From Gigaspora rosea (taxonomy: Eukaryota > Glomeromycota > Glomeromycetes > Diversisporales > Gigasporaceae): a stretch of 64,000 nt of DNA. Every line of letters starts with the position of its first letter. Within the stretch, counting starts at the first letter, position 1. The stretch spans positions 160,702 through 224,701 of the forward strand of contig QKWP01000262.1 of the NCBI GenBank assembly GCA_003550325.1, written 5' to 3'. A model generated the notes under the pieces. That model was not told the origin of the DNA and searched no databases. It worked only from the letters and a program-made list of their open reading frames with translations. The translations under genes and the position numbers were made by a program. Below, one piece after another: positions 34,403 through 47,000 of the stretch.

Positions 34403-34831
34403 GTACTTATGCTTTTCGATATTTACGGGTAAACATTTATCAAAAAAGTTGATTTTATTAACGTGTTTACCTATTTAATCCACTGTGTCGGAATTTTAAC
34501 ACCCAACACCCAACCCATTATTTATTTTAATTTAATTTTTTTTTAAAAAAAAGTTTATTCATCTTATTTTAATTATTATTTTTTTTTAATTTATTTCTAA
34601 ATTTTATTCACTTTTTTTTCATTAATCTGCGAATGGATACCAATTTTAAGCCGAAATATGTCATTTTACGAATAACACATGTCAATTAATAATCGATAGG
34701 AATTGAAAATTGATGCGAAACATATAAACTATGTTAAGCTTTTCCTATAGATTTACTGATCTAATTAACATTTAACCTGGTCGCTCACTCCAAATCGCTT
34801 AACTGCATTCCACAACGAGAATATTATGATA

Positions 34832-35110
34832 AGGCTGGGTTGATCATTGTCGATCGCGACAGCCAAAATTGCCCCCGGGCCAAATGATCTGCAAATTTGG
34901 GGTCGTCTAAAGCCGTGTAGAATTATTTATTTTGATCGACACGGATCAGTCCGAAGAGCGAAAAAATACAAGAAACAACAGTCAAACACATCTTGATGCA
35001 TTAATAAAAAATGTCGATGCCTGACGAAATGACGAAACCTGACGAATCCATAAGTTTCGTCATTTCGTCAGGCAGCACTAGTCGGGAGGACAACTTACTA
35101 CCCTGACCTA
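34832..35110. mobile_element. Truncated relatives of two MITEs, with a nested 64-bp hairpin element
   Basis: 34832-34902 repeats the GGGTTGATCATTG...CCAAATGATC-GCAAATTTGG module of 24528-24590. From GGGGTCGTCTAAAGCC at 34900 it follows the MITE of 23209-23502 (ACACGGATCAG, CATTAATAAAAAATGTCG, then CCCTGACCTAACCCC), but its right end has decayed. Confidence 0.65.
35017..35080. mobile_element. 64-bp hairpin insertion
   Basis: ATGCCTGACGAAATGACGAA and TTTCGTCATTTCGTCAGGCA are inverted arms. GTCG flanks it on both sides (35013-35016, 35081-35084). The related MITE at 23380 reads AAAAAATGTCGGGAAGG without it, which shows the empty site. Confidence 0.85.
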
Positions 35111-35374
35111 ACCCCAAACTAATCATTACCATAACTTTAATTAAAAAAATCAAAAACATATGACTGGACATTTAGATCATTCAGTACTGCAGTAACATGT
35201 GACCTCGGAAATTTAGTGGTAAGGAGACTCAAACTGTTTACGAAAAATTGGATGATTGGAATTGGCTAATCCTAAATATAAGTTATGCCAAAATTTGAAT
35301 CCAGCTCTATTACATTAATATTTACATGTAAATTTTGTAAATTATACAGTATATTTCTGGACAAGCATTGCAGA

Positions 35375-35496
35375 TTAGTGATGCCTGACGAAATGACGAA
35401 CCTGACGAAACCATAAGTTTTGTCATCGACGAAACTTAACGAAACTTATGGTTTCGTCATTTCGTCAAGGCAAAATTAGTTTCGCCAGGCATCTAT
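35375..35496. mobile_element. hAT-like short element in the 3' flank of gene B
   Basis: Ends TTAGTGATGCCTGACG and CGCCAGGCATCTAT are inverted. ATTGCAGA is duplicated at 35367-35374 and 35497-35504. Unit A at about 25485 (AAGCATTGACGAATAGATTCC) has no insertion. It shares the CTGACGAAATGACGAA word with the hairpin at 35017. Confidence 0.85.
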
Positions 35497-36122
35497 ATTG
35501 CAGATAGATTCCAATTAGAGCATTAGCACCAGGTTAATAGTGGCGGTTGGAGGAAAATCGTGGGTTTCTATAAGTAAATTTTATTCTTTTAATTAGTTCA
35601 ACAAGGTAGATTTAAACGCTCGTTTTCTTGTATTTTTGATTTGATTTGTGAGTATCGGGTTGATTTCCATATAAAAAAGCTTTCGTTCTTTGCTTAGCTA
35701 TTTTTTTCATCTAACATTAAAGCGTGATAATCAACCTATCACGATGAAATTCGGCAAATTTAATAGAGAAAACTCACCTTTGAGCATTAATGACAATTGT
35801 TTTGTGAAATATTATTCATATAAACATTCTTATCCTAATTTAAAAATTACTAGCCACGTAAAATTAATTAACTAACATTATTAATTTGAATTTACCTCGC
35901 TTTAGTCATCTCACATTTCTGGTTGCAGAAATAACATTTAGGGAAGCGCTCTATAATAGAAATGGATAATTTTGTATTAATTAAAAAAAAAAACTAAAAT
36001 TCTTATTACAGTTTCAATTTGCAATAATGCATTTAATTATACAAAAATATATAATATGTATGCTATAATGTTAAAAAAAAATTTTTTTTTGAAAAATTTA
36101 ACATAATTTTAAAAGCAATAAT

Positions 36123-38234
36123 TTACTTAAAAGAAATTTCAATATATTTTGATCGCTTTAAGTTTAATATTTGTTTGGTTGGTGGATCAAAATTATTGTC
36201 TTTAACATTTAGAGTGATAAATGTCATCCTATTTATAAGAAGTTTTGATAATTCCATCCCTCCTTCAGACCCTAGATTATTATTCTCAAGGATTAAAGTC
36301 TTTAAAGTCTTATTTTTGTTAATTGCTTCGCAAAATGCTTTGGCTCCTTCAGGACCAATATTATTTGACCCGACATTCAGAGCTTCTAAAGTATTGTTCT
36401 TTGTTAGTGCATTTGCGAGAGCTCCTCCTCCTTCATGACCAAGACTATTATATCTAACATTTAATGTCTTTAGCTTAGTATTCACACATAAAGCCTTTGC
36501 TAATGCTTTTCCTCCTTCGGATCCAAGGTTATTGCTAAAAAGGTTCAGTGAAGTCAATGACTTGTTTTTCGAGAGGGCATCCGCTAATGATACTCCACCT
36601 TCAGAACTAAGTTTATTCATACTAAGATCCAAAAAAGTTAAAGTCGTATTAATACAAAGAGCCTCTGACAATATATTTGCCCCTTCATTGTTTAATTTAG
36701 TAAAACTTAAATTTAAAGAACCTAAACCGGGGTTTCTTCTAAGTGTATCTGCTAATAATTTTGCCTCCTTAATACCAATTACAATTTTATGCTTTTCAAT
36801 ATCTAAGGTGGGCGATTTATTCTCGCGAATTATTTTTTCTAATTCATCTTTTTTCCCATTAATCTCGATTAACTTATTATCAAATGAATGAGCTCTTATA
36901 TTTTGACTTGTACTTTTAAGTTCATTGAATGATAAAGCTAATTCATATTCATTAGTAGATCCATTATTTTTATTAGTAGATAAAAAAAGTGATGATGTTG
37001 AACTATTGAAAGTGTTGTTATTTTGTAAAACTTTATTTTTTCGATTAGAGGAACCTTCACCATTAATTTCAATTGATGGTATGTTAAATCTGTTTGTAGA
37101 ACAACTTCCCCCCGATAGTTCAACAATAAATTGCTTTAAAGTTTTAGAAACAGATTCTGCTTTTGGACGTTGCGAAGGATGGGTATCCCAACACTTCTTA
37201 TAAAGCTCGACATATTTTAATGGTGTGCCTTCTCTTGGAATTTCTCTTACTCCCGAGGCAATTTTACAAGCAAGACTTTCTCTTGATCTATTGAATTCAA
37301 ATTGTGGCTTACCACTTGAGATTTCCCAGAGGATTACGCCAAAACTATAAATATCTGATTTCATATCACGTTTATATTTATCATCTAAGAAACATTGTGG
37401 ATCAATATATGCTGGAATTCCATGAACATTCGAATTTGAAGTCATTAATGCTTCGTTTATCTGTTTTGATAAACCAAAATCAGCAATCATCGGTTGACCA
37501 TTATCTATTAATATATTCATCGAATGCTATAAAATAATATTGATTAATATTATTGGGTACAGTATTATTAAAAATTCATAATTATGAAATGTAAAAATAT
37601 TTACAAGATCCCTGTGTGCAATATTGTTCTCATGTAAATACATGAGACCATGGACTGTGTTTCTTGCAATATATAATTTCTGTATCCATTGTAACTTTGA
37701 AAAATTTTTTTGTAGGTATTCTCTCAAGTTGCCATCGTTGGCACAGTGCAAAATCATATTGTAATGACCGTCCTTGTCTATTTATTTATAATAAATACTC
37801 GAATAAGATAACTGTATACATTATACTTTTTATACTTTTAACACTTAGAAAGATGTATACCTTTTGTAATTCCATGAAAGGCAATAATTCTCTTATGACC
37901 AGAAACTTTATGTAATAAATTTAAGCTTTTATTATATGAGTTATAGATATTTAATATATTATTTAATGTATGTAGAAAGGAAATTAGGCTTCAATATAAT
38001 AAATTATACCTCTTTAATAAAATTCCGAATCATTTTTCCACTTAATTCTTTATCAACTTTAAGGCACTTGAGCGCGACGTCAAGTTCGGCGCCTTTCCAT
38101 TTGTACCTAGCGACGGAACCAAATCCTCCTTTACCAATTGGTTTAATAAACGTAAACTTATTAAACTCACAAAAATTAATGTATTCTTTAGTAATGGCTT
38201 CATTGAGCCATTGTTCTGAAGAATCTGCAACCAT
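36123..38234 (-). CDS. Gene B: TKL kinase-LRR paralogue, with a 1-bp frameshift in exon 2
   Basis: Exons 38234-38010, 37925-37861, 37777-37605 and 37526-36123 match gene A. The kinase has GKGGFG, VALK, HRDL and DFG (IADFGLSK), so all catalytic residues are present. The LRR region has about seven repeats against nine in A; A's extra pair looks like a duplicated two-repeat unit. Exon 2 is 65 nt instead of 64: CTTAAATTTATTAC here against CTTAAATTATTACG in copies C and D. The extra T shifts the frame and would truncate the protein after about 80 residues. With that base removed the product would be 621 residues. This may be a true mutation or a homopolymer error. Same intracellular kinase-LRR role as A is inferred. 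Confidence 0.85.
37861..37925 (-). other. Frameshifted exon 2 of gene B
   Basis: The run of three T in AAATTTATT (minus strand) is two T in the homologous exons at 42685-42622 and 43796-43733. All other splice signals are the same: acceptor AAAAG before CTTAAA and donor GTATAC. Confidence 0.75.
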
Positions 38235-40107
38235 TTTTTTAAAGATTCATTGCAAGTTTAGTCAAAGCGTACGTATATATAGGATATACACATAGTACTG
38301 TAATACGTACATGATCCATGCCATACTAGATCTAAATCAAATTTTAACCGAAGAGATGCAACAATATATCAATATATCCTATTGTTATATAATTAATTCG
38401 GTCGTCATGTATAGTTAATCTATACTTTTATAATAAGATATCAAGATAATCATTTATACTGTTTATATTGATAAACGGCTATCAAGACTTCCCTATTAAT
38501 CAAACATAAATGTCAACCTAAAACTTACTGTTATGAAAAGGCTCTCATTTTGGCAATGATGATTGCTATGTACTTCATGCTAAAAGTTAATATAATATAG
38601 TGATGGCTTATTTAAAATAATGAAGCCGTAAATAATGTTGCTGGATTCTACGTCGTGCTACTCATTACTTCGGAAATAATAACTGTTGATGGTTGATTTG
38701 TCTATATCTGTGTACCTTATTCATGCAAACACTTGATATATATTAGAAATTATTAATTTGGCTATTTAAAAAATATTTGCATGTGATAAAAAAAGTTTAA
38801 TCTATTATGTATAAATTTTCAAATTGCATCCATTATTATGTGAAAAACCTATAATTCAGTCTTGAATTCAGTAAATTTTTTTTTTAACTACGGAATTCAA
38901 TTTCCGAGGTATCATCAAAATTAAATTCCACAAGATGAAACTTACATAAGATTATCAATTACATGTTTCTTTTGACTTCCCTCATATATGCCAAAATCGT
39001 GCATTTATTAAGTTTGTCTCCACTTTCTTGCGTTTCCAACTAGAAATAAACCTGATTCAATAAAACTTGTGATATCACTGATAACATAGTGTATGACGAA
39101 ATCAAGAGCTTTATCCAGTACAAAAATATTGAAACCAGGATTGAGCCCAAGAAATAGTTACTGTCGTAAATAAATTGAAAAAGTGTATTCTAATGTTTAG
39201 AGAAAAAACCCTCATCTTCAAGATATATTGACATTATAGTACGAACGTACATAAGTACTTATCAATGATCTAATAAATCTCTTCAAATTTCAAATCTTTG
39301 ATTAGATCTTATTATTAAACTCATTCCAGATGTTTTTGTTCTCAAAATTAGCAAAACTTCTAATTTGGAATGAATGAACAATTATTTAGATAGTTCTTTT
39401 TTTAAAAAAAAATAATATGGCATGTACAGTCTAAAAACATCAAATTTACTGGTTTTTTTTCCATTTTGACTTAGGAAGTCCTATAGAAAGCTAGTTTCCT
39501 TAAAATTTTATTGTTAAAAACTTATTGTAATTTAAATTAAAGGTTATTTTTTTGGATTATGCCGGCACATAATTAGACCGGAGGTTATTTTTATTTGAAG
39601 TTGTCAGAAGTATGAATATGTATATTTAGTAAGACTTGCATAACCCCCAAATATAGTATTATACTATAATTTCTTAGTATAATAAATGAATGACTAACTG
39701 TTTCACCCGGTTCGAAGGTTAGATAAATTCGATAAGTTTGATTAATTCGATTAATTCAATTTATCTAATTTATTTGACCAGTTAATTTATCTAATTTATC
39801 TGATTTATCTGATTAATCTAATTTATTTAATTTATCGAACTTTCGAACCTGTTTGAGTAGGTAAGATAATAGAATTAGCGAGCCAGTTCATTAAGTGACG
39901 CAGTAATGTAAGCAGTATTAATACGATTTCTTTTGTCTTCACAATAAAACAGTTCTAGAGAAGGAAGAGCTCAGAGAAGTTCAACTTCGTTATGTTATAA
40001 CCTTATAGAAGTGTTGGCTTTAGCAATGCTTCCGATAGATACTTGAATTAGTAAACTATTATTGTTATAAACAGATAACCGTGATCCTTGAAGTCACTGA
40101 TGTAATA

Positions 40108-40279
40108 CAGTCAAACCTCTCTAAGTGCACCCTCTCTAAGTGCACACCCTCTCTAAATGCACTTAAGTGCTGGCCCAAATATATACTTGACCTCTATAAA
40201 TGCATTTTTTCTTATTATTCTCTAAATGCACGTTATGAAAGTGTGGTCCCAAGGGCGTGCACTTAGAGAGGTTTGACTG
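40108..40279. mobile_element. pogo/Tigger-like MITE
   Basis: 172 bp with inverted ends CAGTCAAACCTCTCTAAGTG and CACTTAGAGAGGTTTGACTG, flanked by TA. These ends resemble pogo/Tigger elements. Inside, the TIR word CTCTAAGTGCAC is repeated. The paralogous site in unit A (about 30728, GACGTAATAAAGCTC) is empty. Confidence 0.88.
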
Positions 40280-40929
40280 TATAAAGCTCTATTTGACACT
40301 AGTTACCCGGACAAAGTCTATCCACGTCTCAATCGAAGCCTTACCATTATTAGGGATAGTTTAGTAGTTTTAGTAGTGTATAATTGTGATATTTAGACGT
40401 AGGGTAATACAGTATTCGCACTTTTATACCGTTCATGCTGCGTTTAAAAAACTTTGGTGGATTGTAAAATTTTTTGTTGAATCACAATATGGGAGTAAGT
40501 CAATAGAAATCAAACAAATTTTTTATAATAAAGATTTTTTATAATTTTGAACAAGATTAATTGAACAGAAACTTAATCAAATTAAATAAAAAGTTTTCAA
40601 ATAATTTTTACAAACTTGTATAATTAATCATTTAAAAAATTTTTTATCAAATTTGGTCAAGTACTGTTAAGTTATATTGGTTTAAAATTTAAAATAAAAA
40701 AAAGCCATTAAAATTATTCGTCGATTTCTATTGATTCAACCCATATGAAAGTATACATTTTCGAGATATTTCGCCTTAGAGGACTATAACATGAAAATGA
40801 CCGGCATAGTACTCCCAAATATCTACAGAATCATCTAAATTTTTTTTCAGCTCATCTACAAATGTTTACTCCAATTTGAATAAGTGCACCAATAAATGGT
40901 AATGGAAATGGACAAGAGGAGAGTTTGAA

Positions 40930-41690
40930 ATATAATATAAGAATTAATTCATCAAAGTTATTATTCCAATTATTAACTTTAGGAATTTTAAGCATTTACA
41001 ATTAAGCAGTAAAAGTAGGGATAAATAAACAAGGAAGAGATCCAATAATTTAATTAAACCGAAATAAAGAAAAAATAAATTAAATTTGAATAAAAATCTA
41101 GAACCAAAAAACATGTCAAAGACTAAAATCAAAATCAAAGGCAATTGCATTACATGTTTGGGAAAAAAGATTAAAATAACATAAACATTCTAAAATGATA
41201 CTATTTTTATTCTAAAGCTACACGACTATATTATAATTGATTAGTAGTGATTTAAAACGAAATAGTAGGAAAATAGTATGAAGCCATAATAAAATAGATC
41301 TATTATTACGTGTATGGACAAAACGTAAGATGAGCTATCTAGTAGTACAGTGAAATATGCACAAATCAGGGCTAGAAATTGTTACGGTTTAGGATGTGAC
41401 TAGCAGTTAGGCATGCCTGGTATTGGAAATCTTATGTTCTTAAATTCTCATAGGAACATCATCTCAAAATGGAGAAAATTCCATGTCAATAATTTGTTAG
41501 AAATTTATTTGTGAAATCTGATATGAATTTTTTTTAACATTTGAGAACATTAATTTTTGAAATGCTCCCATGAGAATGGTAAAATTCAATTTAAATTTCC
41601 AACGTATTTAAATTAATGTTTATTGTAAATTTTGAAATTTTCTTATTTTTATTTATTTTAATTAAATTTTTTTTTAATTTTTTCTAATAA
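40930..41690. other. Intergenic sequence of unit B, no gene seen
   Basis: Paralogous in part to 32300-32740. It also contains about 300 bases (41095-41425) not present in unit A, without visible transposon ends. The minus frame at 41150-40944 is hydrophobic low-complexity and not called. Confidence 0.4.
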
Positions 41691-41770
41691 TCAGGAATCG
41701 GCAAAATTATCGTTTAGATAGGGCACTCTGATACCGATTCAAAAAATGCTTAGTAATAATGGGAATACTA

Positions 41771-44104
41771 TTAAAGGTATGACCCATGATTAATCCACAA
41801 AGTTGTTCTCGGTAAGTTAAGTCTGCTTGTAGAAAAACTTTCGACTGATAGTTCTGGCCTGTTTGTAGAATAATTCCCCCCTGATAGTTCAACAATAAAT
41901 TGCTTTAAAATTTTAAAAACAGATTCTGCTTTTGGACGTTGCGAAGGATGGGTATCCCAACAATTCTTATAAAGTTCGATATATTTTAATGGTGTGCCTT
42001 CTATTGGAATTTCTCTTACTCCCAAGGCAATTTTACAAGCAATATGTTCTCTTAATCTACTGAATTCAAATGGTGGCTTTCCACTTGAAATTTCCCAGAG
42101 GATTACTCCAAAACTATAAATATCTGATTTCATATCACGTCTATATTTTTCATCGATGAAACATTGAGGCTCAATATACGCTGGCATTCCATGAACTTTC
42201 GAATTTGAAGTCATTAATGTCTCATTTATCTGTTTTGATAAACCAAAATCAGCAATTATCGGTCGACCATTATCTATTAAGATATTCATCGAATGCTATA
42301 AAATAATATTTGTTAAAATTATTTGGGTCAGTATTATTAAAAATTCATAATTACGAAATGTAAAAATACTTACAAGATCCCTGTGTGCAATATTGTTCTC
42401 ATGTAAATACATGAGACCATGAACTGTGTCTCTTGCAATACATAATTTCTGTATCCATTGTAACTTTGAAAAATTCTTTTGTAGGTATTCTCTCAAGTTG
42501 CCATCGTTGGCACAGTCCAAAATCATATTGTAATGTCCGTCCTTGTCTATTTATTTATAATAAATACTCGAATAAGATAACTGTAGACATTATTTACTTT
42601 TAAACTTAGAGATATGTATACCTTTTGTAATTCCATGAAAGGCAATAATATTCTTATGATTAGCAACTTTCCGTAATAATTTAAGCTTTTATTATATGAG
42701 TTATAGATATTTAATACAGTATATTATTTAATGTATATAGAAAGAAGTTAGGCTTCAATATAATAAACTATACCTCTTGAATGAAATCCCGAATCATTTT
42801 TTCACTAAATTCTTTATCAACTTTAAGGCACTTGAGCGCGACGTCAAGTTCGGCGTCATTCCATTTGTATTTGGCGACGGAACCAAATCCTCCTTCACCA
42901 ATTTTTTTAATAAACGTAAACTTATTAAACTCATAAAAATTAATGTGATCGTTAGTAATGGCTTCATCGAGCCTTGTAGAATAATTTCCCCCTGATAGTT
43001 CAACAATAAATTGCCTTAAAGTTTTAAAAACAGATTCTGCTTTTGGACGTTGCGAAGGATGGGTATCCCAACAATTCTTATAAAGTTCGATATATTTTAA
43101 TGGTGTGCCTTCTATTGGAATTTCTCTTACTCCCAAGGCAATTTTACAAGCAATAAATTCACTTAATCTAATGAATTAAAATGGTGGCTTTCCACTTGAA
43201 ATTTCCCAGAGGATTACTCCAAAACTATAAATATCTGATTTCATATCACGCCTATATTTTTCATCGAAGAAACATTGTGGATCAATATATGCTGCCATTC
43301 CATGAACTTTCGAATTTGAAGTCATTAATGTCTCATTTATCTGTTTTGATAAACTAAAACCAGCAATCATCGGTCGACCATTATCTATTAAGATATTCTT
43401 TGAATGCTATAAAATAATATTTATTAAAATTATTTGGGTACAGTATTATTAAAAATTCATAATTACGAAATGTAAAAATACTCACCAGATCCCAGTGAGC
43501 AATATTATTCTCATGTAAATACATGAGACCATGAACTGTGTCTCTTGCAATACATAATTTCTGTATCCATTGTAATTTTGAGAAATTCTTTTGTAGGTAT
43601 TCTCTCAAGTTACCATCGTTTGCACAGTCCAAAATCATATTGTAATGTCCGTCATTGTCTATTTATTTATAATAAATACTCGAATAAGATAACTGTAGAC
43701 ATTATTTACTTTTAAACTTAGAGAGATGATACCTTTTGTAATTCCGTGAAAGCCAATAATATTCTTATGATTAGCAACTTTCCGTAATAATTTAAGCTTT
43801 TATTATATGAGTTATAGATATTTAATACATTATTTAATGTATATAGAAAGAAGTTAGACTTAAATATAATAAACTATACCTCTTGAATGAAATCCCGAAT
43901 CATTTTTCCACTTAAGTCTTTATCAACTTTACGGCACTTGAGCGCGACGTCAAGTTCGGCGTCATTCCATTTGTATTTGGCGACGGAACCAAATCCTCCT
44001 TCATCAATTTTTTTAATAAACGTAAACTTATTAAACTCATAAAAATTAATGTGATCGTTAGTAATGGCTTCATTGAGCCATTGCTCTGAAGAATCGACAA
44101 ACAT
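41771..44104 (-). pseudogene. Locus D/C: tandem pseudokinase-kinase fusion with one in-frame stop
   Basis: Copy D uses exons 44104-43880, 43796-43733, 43658-43486 and 43406 onwards. It has lost its catalytic signature: the glycine loop is DEGGFG, HRD is HWD and DFG is GFS, although VALK is kept. After SGKPPF an in-frame TAA (43176-43178) stands where copy C has Glu. The same frame then continues through the end of the kinase (VREIPIEGTPLKYIELYKNC, then HPSQRPKAESV) to GGNYST. It fuses there, without a break, to DEAITNDHINFYEFNKFTF, the first exon of copy C (to 42774). C continues in exons 42685-42622, 42546-42374 and 42295-41771 with GEGGFG, VALK, HRDL and DFG intact, and no LRRs. Read through, this is a JAK-like pseudokinase-kinase order. 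Strictly, D is truncated and C lacks its own promoter. Confidence 0.8.
43176..43178 (-). other. In-frame TAA between pseudokinase D and kinase C
   Basis: CCACCATTTTAATTC reads PPF-stop-F, where copy C reads PPFEF. The frame stays open on both sides from 43406 to 42768. A single base change (GAA to TAA) explains it. No splice sites are placed to remove it. Confidence 0.85.
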
Positions 44105-44105
44105 T

Positions 44106-45132
44106 TTTCTAAAGATTTATTGCAAATTTAGTCAAAGCGTACATATCTATAGGATATACATACATAGTACTGAAGTACGTACATATCCATGCCATACTAG
44201 ATCTAAATCAAATTTTAACCGAAGAAATGCATGTTACGACTCTAACAATATTTCAATATATTCTATTGTTATAATACTTAATTCGGTCGTCATGTGTAGT
44301 TAATCTATACTTTTATAATAAGATATCATTTATACAGTTTATATTGATAAACAGTTATCAAGACTTCCCTATTAATCAAACTTAAATGTCAAATCAAGTT
44401 ATGAAAAGGATCTCATTTTAGCAATGATGACTGCTACATACTTTATGTTAGAAGTTAATATAATATAGTGGTGTCTGATTCAGATTTACCCTTATTTAAA
44501 TTAATGAAACCGTAAATAATGTTGCTGGCCTCAACGTTAGTGCTACTCATTACTTCGGGAATAATAACTGTTGATGGTTCATTTGTCTATATCTGTGTAC
44601 CTTATTCATGCAAACACCTTATATATATTAGAAATTATTAATTTGACTATTAAAAAATATTTTGTATGTGATAAAAAAAGCTTAGTCTATAAATTTTCGA
44701 AAAACTTACAATACAGTCTTGAATTCGGTAAGTTTTTTTTTAACTACGGGATTCAATTTCCGAGTTATCAAACTTACATAAGATTATCAATTACAGGTTT
44801 TCTCTCGACCTCCCTCATATATGCCAAAATCGTGCATTTATTAAGTTTGTCTCCACTTTCTAGCGTTTCCAACTAGAAATAAACTTGAAAGATGTTTCCG
44901 AGGTATCATCCAAATTAAATTCCACAATATGAAACTTACTTAAGATTATTTTCGATTACAGGTTTTCTCTTGATTTCCTCATATATGCCAAAATCGTGCA
45001 TTTATTTAGTTTGTCTCCACTTTCTTGCGTTTCCAACTTCCAACTAGAAATAAACTTGAGAGATGCAATAAAACTTGTGATATCACTGCACTGATAACAT
45101 AGTTTATGACGAAACCAAATGCTTTATCCAGT
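44106..45132. repeat. 5' flank of copy D, paralogous to the flanks of A and B
   Basis: It follows the A and B upstream sequence (TATA-like block, CAAACACC-TATATATTAGAAA, the TTCCGAGGTATCATC repeat) until GCTTTATCCAGT at 45132. Similarity then stops abruptly, marking the end of the duplicated array. Confidence 0.75.
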
Positions 45133-45620
45133 GCGTCTGAATCTCCCTTATGATCATCACCCCTGTTATTCCGCCCCTCACCATCACGATCCGATCGCCT
45201 TAATTCGATCATCCTTAAACCTTGAACCGTCCCACTAATAATGATCGTTCATCCCTTCCTAAATCATGACACCTATACCTACCCTACATTATTGCCTATG
45301 CGTCCTTCGAATTGCTATATTTTTCGCAATTCTTCTAGCTTGATAAAGTGATAATACAGGAATGTTGAGTGGTAATAATTCGGGTATAAGACTTTAATTA
45401 GATAGAGACACGAGGGGAAAGTTTAATTGTGTTAAGGGAAATGTGTATTAATAATGACGGGAAGGATGTTGACCCAGGAATTATAGCTAGCTAACATGTA
45501 TAAAAGAACATTGTATTCGCCCTGATTGTATCTTTAGGCAATGTCTGAGTGAATTCCTCTTTTATAATAAAATTTACCGAGTGATTACTTTTTATATCGT
45601 ATTGGCTGAATTGTTGACAT
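45133..45620 (+). other. LTR-like block at the array boundary
   Basis: GC-richer sequence starting exactly where paralogy ends, with TGTATAAAAGAACATTG at 45498 and an ATAATAAAATT polyadenylation-like signal at 45570. This resembles an LTR with promoter and R region, but I could not define both ends or a target duplication. Confidence 0.35.
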
Positions 45621-46580
45621 TGTGTTTATTGAATTGTTTATATTGAAGTTATGACTAATTGATACATTGAGTGATTATTTGATACATTATTCGTTATTAC
45701 ATATTTTCCTCCTTTATTTATTATAAACCCTAATATTTATAGATAAAATGCCAAATTTAAATTTTTAATATATATAAAAATAAAATCAATTGTTTAAAGA
45801 GGCCAAATTTGCTTTTTTTTTATATATATAAAAGATTACCAAATTTCATATTTAATAATAAAAATACTATAACTTCAACTTGCTATAACTTTTTTATAAA
45901 TATATTTAAAAAAATTTTAAGAATGTAGAAGTGTTTAGTTTGTTTTGATTAGTGAATTAACTCGACAAAAAAATTGTTGATCGATAATTGATTAAAAAAA
46001 GTTTTTAATAATTAATCAAAAATCGATTATGTATATTTAATTGAGTATAATCAATCAAGCATAAAATTTATAAAATCTCAAGCATATATAATCAATTAAT
46101 CATTGGATCAATCATTAATCGATTATCAAATTAAAAATAGGTAGCTATGTAACATATAGTGCTCTTAAGCACTTAAATTACAATTACTTTGTAGGCATTT
46201 TATTTCACAAACAATTAGACTTTTTTGTCTTGCATACTCAATAACCATCATGTAAGTGTTCACAAACAAATATTAGGGCCATAAAAATTTTAATACTTCT
46301 AATTTTTCTCTTTTTGTTTAGTTAATAGATCTGTGTTCAATATTTAATTAGTGGAATATAATTAGGACAACATAATTAGGACAACCAAGTGAGCTTGCTA
46401 TTGCAATAATTAATCAATGATTAATTATTCCATTATTGATTACTAAAATCATACCATATTGATACCTGATCCTGATTTGACTCTTACAACCTTCTAACAC
46501 TAATGTAAGATACCCATATTACATTTTCATTTTTTAGATACCTTTTGCTAACCCGATTCTTTATTTTTTTTTGAAACTAT
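45621..46580. other. AT-rich intergenic, no gene seen
   Basis: Contains repeated AATCGATTA/TAATCAATTAATC words around 45970-46135. No coding motif or transposon end recognised. Confidence 0.45.
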
Positions 46581-46588
46581 GCAACAAT

Positions 46589-46874
46589 TAGGGTTCCTCA
46601 AATTCAAATCAAATCAAATATTGGATCAATTTGAATTTGATCAAATCAAATTGACCCTGATTTGAATTTGATTTGATTCAAATATTTGAATTTGAATTTG
46701 ATTTGAATTTGAATTTTTAATAGTAATTGTCAAATAAAATCAAATATTTGTCAAATCAAATCAAATTTGACCATATTTGAATTTGATCAAATCAAATATA
46801 GTCAAATTTGAATTTGAATTTGATCAAATATTTGATTCAAATATTTGAAGATCAAATCAAATTGCGGAACCCTA
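46589..46874. mobile_element. hAT-like MITE filled with AAATTCAAATCAAATC repeats
   Basis: Ends TAGGGTTCCTCAAATT and AATTGCGGAACCCTA are inverted. GCAACAAT is duplicated exactly at 46581-46588 and 46875-46882. The 286-bp interior is almost entirely TTTGAATTTGAT / ATCAAATCAAAT words that can pair with themselves. Confidence 0.93.
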
Positions 46875-47000
46875 GCAACAATTATTTAGCAATTAATTTA
46901 TTAGAGGGCTTCAGATCTAAGGTTCAGGACTTTGATTTCAAATTAAATTAGTGATGTATTTGTTTTAAAATAAGTAATTTATAGATTCTATTTATTTTTA

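Larger units (their letters stand above)
35195..41830. repeat. Segmental duplication, copy 2 (unit B)
   Basis: Paralogous to 25300-32870, from GTGACCTCGGAAATTTAGT to the sequence GACCCATGATTAATCCACA shared with the 3' end of kinase copy C. It contains gene B. Confidence 0.85.
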
